This document shows, one piece after another, positions 58,212-64,000 of a DNA stretch of 64,000 nt; position 1 is the first letter of the stretch; each line of letters starts with the position of its first letter. The notes beneath the pieces were generated by a model. The model was not told the origin of the DNA, did no database searches, and saw nothing but the letters and a program-made list of their open reading frames with translations. The stretch is from Methylobacter sp. (GTDB lineage Bacteria > Pseudomonadota > Gammaproteobacteria > Methylococcales > Methylomonadaceae), in assembly GCA_030679035.1 (NCBI GenBank), contig JAUXTH010000142.1:111317-175316 (forward strand), given 5' to 3'. A program made the position numbers and the translations under genes.

Positions 58212-58415
58212 ATACTCATTATTACTTTAAATACAAACAGCACCCGCTCCGCAGAACACAAAGGTTTCTTTGCCTGGATGCAACAACAAAACGCTGACAG
58301 TATTTGCACACAAGAAACAAAAGCACAGTCGCATCAATGCATCTCCGATCATGCCCCGCTCATTATGGATTACGACTTGCAGGCTTACATTTCTTCAGGG
58401 TGCGATGAAAATTAA
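58212..58415 (+). pseudogene. xthA: Exonuclease III remnant with large internal deletion
   Basis: One frame from 58212 reads IITLNTNSTRSAEHKGFFAWMQQQN, then ADSICTQETKAQ, which is the beginning of the exonuclease III/AP endonuclease family including the metal-binding Glu in QETKAQ. Within a few residues it continues SDHAPLIMDYDL, the C-terminal end of the same family with the catalytic Asp-His. About 200 middle codons are missing, and ATA stands where the start codon should be. The frame is open to TAA at 58415, with about 14 unrelated residues added. It is surely not an active enzyme. Confidence 0.75.
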
Positions 58416-58422
58416 TTGCACG

Positions 58423-59685
58423 TCACACAATCTCTGGCTTATCTTGACCGTTCCATGGCGCGACTTTAAGTAACAACAACATACCCGGAATCGCGATTAC
58501 AAAGCAAAACAGAAAAAAAGCCGCCCACCCGAACCACTCAACCAAATAACCCGTAGCCGCATTGGCAAAGGTGCGCGGCACCGCGGCCAAGCTGGTGAAT
58601 AAAGCAAATTGTGTGGCAGTGTACAGTGGGTGGGTGGTATGGGCGATAAAGGCGACAAAGGCCGCCGTGCCCAACCCTACCCCCAAGGCTTCGATGCCGA
58701 TAACCATTGCCAGCCAGAGCGGACTGTGCCCGACCGTCGCGAGCCAAGCGAAGCCTAAAATAGCCACCATCTGCACCACACCAAAAATCCACAGGGCTCG
58801 GTTGATACCCAAATTAATCATCCAAATACCGCCCAACAACCCACCAATAACACTTGGCCACAAACCGGCATTTTTAGCGATGAGGCCAATCTCTGTCTTG
58901 CTAAAGCCCATATCAAGATAAAAAGGCGTAGCGAGCGCGGTCGCCATGCTATCGCCCAATTTGTAAAAGAAAATAAAGGCCAACACCAGTCCCGCCGATT
59001 TTAATCCATTGCGGCCAATAAATTCTTGAAACGGCTCCACCACCGCAGCTCTAAGTGTTTTTGGCGCTCCATTTTTAAGCGCCGGCTCACTGACGAAAAG
59101 CGTCATTGCAATTCCCATCAACATGAACAAAGCGGTAATTAAAAACACACTGCTCCACGGCAAATGGTCGGCCAGAATAAGAGACAAAGATCCCGGCACC
59201 AAACCGGCAATTTTGTATGCATTAACATGTATTGCATTACCCAGACCCAGCTCGGTATCCAGCAATAATTCACGGCGATAGGCGTCCAGCACAATATCTT
59301 GCGAAGCACTGAAAAATGCCACCACAACGGCCAGATAAGCGATTGACCATAAATCCAAATCCGGGTGCAACGCGCCAAATGCAGGAATAGAGGACAGCAA
59401 TGCCATTTGCGTGATGAAGAGCCAACCGCGCCGCCGACCGAACGGCGGGATGTAACGATCAAACAACGGAGCCCAAAGAAACTTCCAGGTAAACGGCAAT
59501 TGAATCAGCGCGAATAAACCTATGGATTTTAAATCCACGCCCTCGGATCTCAACCAGGCAGGCAACAGCGCGATTAGAATATACAGGGGCAAGCCGGAGC
59601 TAAAACCGGTGAAGACGCAAATCAGCATACGCCTGTTGAACAGCGCCTGCCTGATGCCAGTATTATTTACCACTGAAAATTTCAT
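58423..59685 (-). CDS. ampG: AmpG-family muropeptide transporter
   Basis: This 420-residue major facilitator protein has about 12 membrane helices. The N terminus NRRMLICVFTGFSSGLPLYILIALLPAWL and the loop LWAPLFDRYIPPFGRRRGW are typical of AmpG, which imports anhydromuropeptides for cell-wall recycling. The length is shorter than E. coli AmpG (491), which has two extra helices. Its start codon lies on the opposite side of the nhaD terminator. Confidence 0.88.
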   Translation of the reverse strand: MKFSVVNNTGIRQALFNRRMLICVFTGFSSGLPLYILIALLPAWLRSEGVDLKSIGLFALIQLPFTWKFLWAPLFDRYIPPFGRRRGWLFITQMALLSSIPAFGALHPDLDLWSIAYLAVVVAFFSASQDIVLDAYRRELLLDTELGLGNAIHVNAYKIAGLVPGSLSLILADHLPWSSVFLITALFMLMGIAMTLFVSEPALKNGAPKTLRAAVVEPFQEFIGRNGLKSAGLVLAFIFFYKLGDSMATALATPFYLDMGFSKTEIGLIAKNAGLWPSVIGGLLGGIWMINLGINRALWIFGVVQMVAILGFAWLATVGHSPLWLAMVIGIEALGVGLGTAAFVAFIAHTTHPLYTATQFALFTSLAAVPRTFANAATGYLVEWFGWAAFFLFCFVIAIPGMLLLLKVAPWNGQDKPEIV

Positions 59686-59711
59686 GCCCTGAATATTTGA
59701 CTAAACATAAA

Positions 59712-59784
59712 TAAAAAAGGCCGAGTGCCCTTGCGAGCCATCGACCTTCTCGGAACAAAGCACCGCACAGAAAGTGCGGTGCTT
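59712..59784 (-). terminator. Double hairpin terminator after nhaD
   Basis: On the minus strand, after the nhaD stop, an 11-bp stem (AAGCACCGCAC, 59758-59768, and its complement at 59774-59784) is followed by a second imperfect stem closing with CCGAG/CTCGG and a run of T in AAAAAAGG complement. Confidence 0.75.
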
Positions 59785-59794
59785 ACTCAAGCTA

Positions 59795-61156
59795 TCAACC
59801 ATTAATCAGATAATGAACAACAATACTGCCTATGTAACCACCGGCAATCGCAGGCGTCCACTTCAAGTGACTGAAAAAGGTATACTTATGATCAGACTGC
59901 CCCATTAAGGCCACCCCGGCAGCCGAACCCACTGATAATAATGACCCACCAACACCGGCAGTCAAAGTCACCAACAGCCATTGATATAGATCCATATCCA
60001 GATTCATATTCAGCACCGCAAACATGACGGGAATGTTATCGACAATCGCCGAAATCAGGCCCACTAAAATATTCGCCGTTGTCGCGCCCAGGCCATCGTA
60101 CATCGCGCCGGACAGCAGCTCAAGATAACCGATATAGCCTAAACCACCGACCGCAAATACCACACCGAAGAAAAACAACAGGGTATCCCATTCGGCATGA
60201 CGTACTTTATTGAAAACATCAAAGCCCTCTTCACCCTCAACGCAATAATGCTTTTTTAACCGATAGCCATAAAGCATCAGCGCAGAAAGGCCGACCATCA
60301 TGCCCATAAACGGTGGCAAGTGTAGAGCTTGCTTAAAACTTACCGCGGTAACGATCGTCAACAAGAACATCACGCAAATTACAATCGCACCCGGCTTTAA
60401 CTGCACAGCCTCTTCGGAGGTGGCTTTTGGCTGCTCATCAGGCACTGCAAAATACATCACAGCAGCCGGCACGCCGTAATTCACCATTGATGGAACAAAC
60501 AACTTGAAGAAATCAAAAAACTCAGCGTACTCAGCCTGCCAAACCATCAAAGTTGTAATATCGCCAAAAGGACAGAACGCACCGCCTGCATTGGCTGCAA
60601 CCACTAAGTTAACAAAACCGATACTGACAAATTTTGGATTATCCGCTCCAACCGCCATAACCACCGCGCCGACCAATAAAGCCGCCGTCAGGTTATCGGC
60701 AACTGCCGACAAGAAGAACGTAATAACGCCGGTAATCAAGAACAGCTTGCGATAGCCGAACTGTCTTCTTACCAGCCAGGAGCGCAAGGCCTCAAACACG
60801 TTGCGCTCAGCCATTGAATTGATGTACGTCATCGCAACCAGCAGGAATAACATCAACTCCGCATATTCAGTTAAATTGTATTCGAAAGCCTTATGCATAT
60901 CCTCGACGGAAACACCTGCTTGACTCGCTAAAACGGAGGCATTCGCCCAAATAATACCCGCCGCCAAAATAACCGGCTTGGATTTACGCAAATGGGTAAA
61001 CTCCTCTGTCATCACAAAGCCATAGGCAATAATAAAGATCAGAACCGTATAAATACCGCGCTCCGTTCCCGTTAAACCCAGACTTTCAAAACCGCCCGCC
61101 ATCGCCATTCCCGGCAACAGCAATAAAGATAACAAGACTAACAATGACCGAACCAA
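59795..61156 (-). CDS. nhaD: NhaD-type sodium/proton antiporter
   Basis: This 453-residue member of the ArsB/NhaD ion transporter group has about 12 membrane helices. It begins with a short hydrophobic leader and shows ADNLTAALLVGAVVMAVG and ANAGGAFCPFGDITTLMVWQ. It exports Na+ in exchange for H+, important in alkaline or saline settings. The start is a TTG behind GGGGG. It is divergent from the sulfite reductase gene. Confidence 0.9.
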   Translation of the reverse strand: MVRSLLVLLSLLLLPGMAMAGGFESLGLTGTERGIYTVLIFIIAYGFVMTEEFTHLRKSKPVILAAGIIWANASVLASQAGVSVEDMHKAFEYNLTEYAELMLFLLVAMTYINSMAERNVFEALRSWLVRRQFGYRKLFLITGVITFFLSAVADNLTAALLVGAVVMAVGADNPKFVSIGFVNLVVAANAGGAFCPFGDITTLMVWQAEYAEFFDFFKLFVPSMVNYGVPAAVMYFAVPDEQPKATSEEAVQLKPGAIVICVMFLLTIVTAVSFKQALHLPPFMGMMVGLSALMLYGYRLKKHYCVEGEEGFDVFNKVRHAEWDTLLFFFGVVFAVGGLGYIGYLELLSGAMYDGLGATTANILVGLISAIVDNIPVMFAVLNMNLDMDLYQWLLVTLTAGVGGSLLSVGSAAGVALMGQSDHKYTFFSHLKWTPAIAGGYIGSIVVHYLING

Positions 61157-61240
61157 AATAACCCCCTAACTTTTATTTCAAAAAAATTAATCAAAAACAC
61201 CCAAAATTTAGCGGACAATAGTAGCATCATACAATATCCT

Positions 61241-61269
61241 TTGTCATTTTATGACCCACAGTATATGAT
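61241..61269 (+). promoter_or_regulatory. Sigma-70 promoter of the sulfite reductase gene
   Basis: TTGTCA (61241-61246), 17 bases, then TATGAT (61264-61269), about 46 bases before the start at 61315. Confidence 0.65.
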
Positions 61270-61314
61270 AATTGGTTGTAATTACTCGCCTGGACAAGCA
61301 TTCAACGCTCATTT

Positions 61315-62967
61315 ATGTATCAGTATAACGACACCGACCAGACCCTCATCGAACAACGGGTAGCCCAATTTAGACGGCAAACTGAAAGCTTTTTAAAAGG
61401 CGAAATTTCAGACGACCAATTTCGCGCCTTGCGCTTAATGAATGGCCTTTACATTCAGACTCATGCCCCGATGTTGCGGATAGCCGGCCCCTACGGCTTG
61501 CTTAATTCCAAGCAAATCCGAAAGCTGGCTCATATTGCCCGTACCTACGACAAAAACTACTGCCATTTCACCACCCGGCAGAATATCCAGTTTAACTGGC
61601 CTCATCTGGAAAGAGTTCCCGATATTCTCGAGGAATTGGCCAGCGTCCAGATGCACGCCATTCAAACCAGCGGCAATTGCCTGAGAAACACCTCAACCGA
61701 TCACTTGGCCGGTGTTTGTATCGATGAGATAGAAGATCCCCGCCCGTATTGCGAGATTATCCGGCAATGGACGACGCTGCACCCTGAATTCGCCTACTTG
61801 CCGCGCAAATTCAAGATTGCGGTCAGCGGTGCAACGCATGATCGCGCCGCGACCCAGTTTCATGACATCGGCCTGCATCTGGTTAAAAATGATGCCGGAG
61901 AAACCGGCTTTAGAGTGCTGGTCGGCGGCGGTTTGGGCCGCACCCCGGTCATAGGCCAAGTGATCAAGCCCTATCTGGACAAGAAACACCTGTTGTCTTA
62001 TCTGGAGGCCATACTGCGGATTTACAACCTGTTTGGCCGCCGCGATAACAAATACAAAGCGCGGATTAAAATTCTGGTCAAAGAATCCGGCCTGGACAAA
62101 TTCTCCGCCTTGGTCGAAAAAGAATGGCTGCTGATCCGTGATAACCTGGAACTTGCCGCAGACCGCATCGAAACCATCAAAGCCCAGTTCGCGCCGCCTG
62201 CTTACGAGGTGGATGCAGCGCAAGACACCAGCTTTGCTCAGCACCAGCTTGAAAACAAGGCCTTTGCGACCTGGGTTAAATACAACACCGCCGATCACAA
62301 AGTACCCGGCTACCGCGCCGCATTCTTATCGTTAAAAGCGCCGGACTCACCTCCAGGCGACATGACCGATACGCAACTTGACGCCGTCGCCGATCTGGCC
62401 GACCGATACAGCTTTAGCGAGATCAGAAGCACGCACCGTCAAAACCTGATTTTTGCCGACGTAAAACAGGCCGATCTGTTCGAATTGTGGCAACAGCTCG
62501 ATGCGCTGAAACTGGCTACGCCCAATAACGGTACCGCAACCGACATGATTTGCTGCCCCGGCCTCGACTTTTGCTCGCTCGCCAATGCAGGAACAATCGG
62601 CGTCGCCAAAGAAATTAACGATGCGCTGGATGATTTGGATTATCTCCATGACATCGGCGATGTAAAAATCAACATGTCCGGCTGCATGAACGGCTGCGCA
62701 CACCAAAGCGTCGGTCACATCGGCATTTTGGGCGTCGATAAAAAAGGCGTTGAATGGTATCAACTGACCTTGGGCGGCTCATCGGAAAACGAAGCGGCTA
62801 TCGGCGAACGCCTGGGGCCTGCGATTGCCAAAGACCAAGTCACCAAAGCCGTCACCACCATATTGGATGTTTACATCAAGCAACGCCTGGATGAAGAATC
62901 CTTCCTGGACATGGTAAAACGCGTTGGCATCAACCCATTCAAAGAGCAAGTCTATGCAAATAATTAA
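61315..62967 (+). CDS. cysI: Sulfite (or nitrite) reductase, siroheme subunit
   Basis: This 550-residue protein has two ferredoxin-like halves. The four cysteines that bind the 4Fe-4S/siroheme pair are in CCPGLDFCSLA and CMNGCAHQ; HFTTRQNIQFNW and STHRQNLIFADV are the siroheme-binding arginine segments. Coupling to DUF934 indicates assimilatory sulfite reduction in this family. A flavoprotein CysJ partner is absent here; ferredoxin or another donor may be used. Nitrite reductase activity cannot be excluded. Confidence 0.92.
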   Translation: MYQYNDTDQTLIEQRVAQFRRQTESFLKGEISDDQFRALRLMNGLYIQTHAPMLRIAGPYGLLNSKQIRKLAHIARTYDKNYCHFTTRQNIQFNWPHLERVPDILEELASVQMHAIQTSGNCLRNTSTDHLAGVCIDEIEDPRPYCEIIRQWTTLHPEFAYLPRKFKIAVSGATHDRAATQFHDIGLHLVKNDAGETGFRVLVGGGLGRTPVIGQVIKPYLDKKHLLSYLEAILRIYNLFGRRDNKYKARIKILVKESGLDKFSALVEKEWLLIRDNLELAADRIETIKAQFAPPAYEVDAAQDTSFAQHQLENKAFATWVKYNTADHKVPGYRAAFLSLKAPDSPPGDMTDTQLDAVADLADRYSFSEIRSTHRQNLIFADVKQADLFELWQQLDALKLATPNNGTATDMICCPGLDFCSLANAGTIGVAKEINDALDDLDYLHDIGDVKINMSGCMNGCAHQSVGHIGILGVDKKGVEWYQLTLGGSSENEAAIGERLGPAIAKDQVTKAVTTILDVYIKQRLDEESFLDMVKRVGINPFKEQVYANN

Positions 62968-63406
62968 AGACAAACAGATTGTTGACGACAGCTGGAGTTA
63001 TGTCGCCGACGACGAAGAACTGAAAGACGGTGACATCAGCGTTTCATTAGCCCGTTGGAAAAAAGACAAGCCGCAATTGCTTAAGACTAGCGGCAAGACA
63101 GGCGTCAGGATTGGCCCCGCCGATGCGGTTGAAGACATCGCCGCCGATTTAAAAGACATCCAGTTAATTGAGCTGGATTTCCCCGCCTTTGCCGATGGCC
63201 GCATTTTTTCCCATGCATGGCTACTTAGAGGCCGCTATAACTATCAAGGCGAAATCCGAGCGACAGGTCATTTCATGCGGGATCAGGTGTTTTATTTATC
63301 GCGCGTCGGGGTTAATGCGTTTAGCCTTGAAAAAACCGAAGACCTGCCTGTAGCGCTGTCCAACCTGAATGACTTTAGCGTCAATTATCAAAAATCGATT
63401 CGTTAA
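62954..63406 (+). CDS. DUF934 protein associated with sulfite reductase
   Basis: This 150-residue DUF934 protein contains LIELDFPAFADGRIFSHAWLLRGRYNYQGEIRATG and FYLSRVGVNAF. It is encoded next to CysI-type reductases in many proteobacteria and is thought to be an accessory or electron-donor linking factor, role not proven. ATG 62954 lies 14 bases before the cysI stop, so the two overlap and are coupled. Confidence 0.9.
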   Translation: MQIIKDKQIVDDSWSYVADDEELKDGDISVSLARWKKDKPQLLKTSGKTGVRIGPADAVEDIAADLKDIQLIELDFPAFADGRIFSHAWLLRGRYNYQGEIRATGHFMRDQVFYLSRVGVNAFSLEKTEDLPVALSNLNDFSVNYQKSIR

Positions 63407-63434
63407 TCCTACCGCGCTCATCGTTCTGAAAGAG

Positions 63435-63582
63435 CGTCATCCCGGCAGGGATTGCCGGGATCCAGAAGCCATGGATGGCAATGCCAAAGCTGGCAACAAG
63501 CCTTGCTAAGCGTAATTGCTTTGTTAAATCAAACATTCACATCCCTGTGATCTGGTTTCCGGCAATCCCTGCCGGAATGACG
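63435..63582. repeat. MITE-like element, family A, complete copy 2
   Basis: This is 148 bp, exactly the length of copy 1. The left end is CGTCATCCCGGCAGGGATTG; the right end is its complement with a few changes. The interior (CCATGGATGGC..., ...TTCACATCCCTGTG) matches copy 1 in the opposite orientation. It lies just after the DUF934 gene. Confidence 0.85.
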
Positions 63583-63659
63583 GTATACCTCAGACACTTG
63601 TGTATAACAATGAGCGCGGCGCGTGAGAGCGAAGAAAACTTGCTTATGATACGAAATTA

Positions 63660-63955
63660 ATCCCGTATGCCGCGCCGAGTACCGGAGCTTTCGGCGAGAA
63701 CAGCCCGTAGTGGTGCGGCAGGGATGCCGCACGTTGACGAAGGGGCAGGAGCCCCTTTCGTCAACCCTCGTCGAAAGCGAGGAACGCAGGAAATAAGCGG
63801 CAACCGGGTCGCCTTTTCTTTGGATACTTTCTTTTCGACTGCATGGATGCAGGAGGTAGAGCAACGCAGGAGCAGTTGCCGAGGCGAAGCAAAAGAAAGT
63901 AACTCGCCTTCGGGTGCGAGAACCCGCTTCAATCAACTGTCGCGCTAGCGACACT
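63660..63955. repeat. Composite hairpin repeat region
   Basis: Consecutive palindromes: GTGCGGCA/TGCCGCAC (63713-63732), GTTGACGAAGGGGC with its complement (63733-63765, one bulged base), and ACTTTCTTTT/AAAAGAAAGT enclosing the 34-base block 63849-63882 that also occurs in prlC. Probably several REP-like units side by side. Confidence 0.65.
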
Positions 63956-64000
63956 TTAATGTTAAAGCGATCGAAATTCGACTGACTGCGTAACATCAGT

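Larger units (their letters stand above)
63407..64000. other. Gene-free, repeat-filled right end
   Basis: No supportable gene. It holds a complete family A element (63435-63582) and then a chain of hairpins (63600-63990). Reading frames up to 155 codons in it are Arg/Ser/Pro-rich translations of repeats and are not taken as genes. Confidence 0.7.

Noticed and set aside
63529..63996. 155-codon minus-strand frame at the right end
   Set aside because: It covers hairpin repeats and half of a family A element; composition and repetition argue against a gene.
1..64000. CRISPR arrays, tRNA and rRNA genes
   Set aside because: No regularly spaced direct repeats, cloverleaf-forming segments or rRNA-like sequence were noticed; short tRNA-like structures cannot be fully excluded without a scan.

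Overview
The window is chromosomal DNA from an aerobic gammaproteobacterial (type I) methanotroph. The strongest evidence is a complete particulate methane monooxygenase operon, pmoC-pmoA-pmoB, on the minus strand (53950-56919). Its copper ligands can be seen at the standard positions, and PmoA looks like the Methylobacter/Methylovulum group; that genus call is my inference from the protein sequence. The housekeeping genes around it (uvrB, clpB, tldD/pmbA, rng-maf-rlmH, pan genes, hemCDXY, class I cyaA) are ordinary gammaproteobacterial types. No rRNA, tRNA or CRISPR array was found.

Layout. 1-1130: a cut lipoprotein gene, an orphan DUF2283 gene and a first hicBA pair. 1219-4796: an aminotransferase and uvrB, divergent around a 148-bp inverted-repeat element. 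4879-7945: AT-rich hypothetical genes, a second hicBA pair behind a toxin-less YefM antitoxin, and a Fic protein. 8134-15844: clpB with a heat-shock promoter, pmbA/tldD separated by a frameshifted toxin-like gene plus a DUF2283 gene, bamC and a nitrilase-family amidase. 15981-22477: yhdP, then the overlapping run rlmH-maf-rng. 22622-25244: a small flagellar group (LPP20 lipoprotein, flgT, fliW). 25412-29511: pcnB-folK-panB-panC-panD. 29734-35399: small membrane proteins, an HDOD protein, prlC and ubiD. 35742-41225: an accessory block with parDE, an Abi/HEPN-like gene, a third hicBA pair and two adjacent membrane GTPases. 41514-45719: hemCDXY. 45924-52936: argH-cyaA and gap-pyk. 53046-53949: a region with no recognisable gene. 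53950-64000: pmoCAB, rpmE, a collapsed exonuclease III remnant, ampG, nhaD, a sulfite reductase with its DUF934 partner, and a repeat-rich end.

The gaps between genes are full of dispersed palindromic elements of at least five families, some nested inside others. A 148-bp element with near-perfect terminal inverted repeats occurs in two full-length and two damaged copies. One repeat end supplies the stop codon of yhdP. A fragment of another repeat appears to have become part of the coding sequence of prlC. Toxin-antitoxin modules, broken genes and these repeats cluster together and mark the plastic parts of an otherwise conserved chromosome. The best candidates for undescribed biology are the two-GTPase operon, the Abi/HEPN-like protein and the repeat-derived segment in prlC; none of them can be assigned a function from sequence alone.
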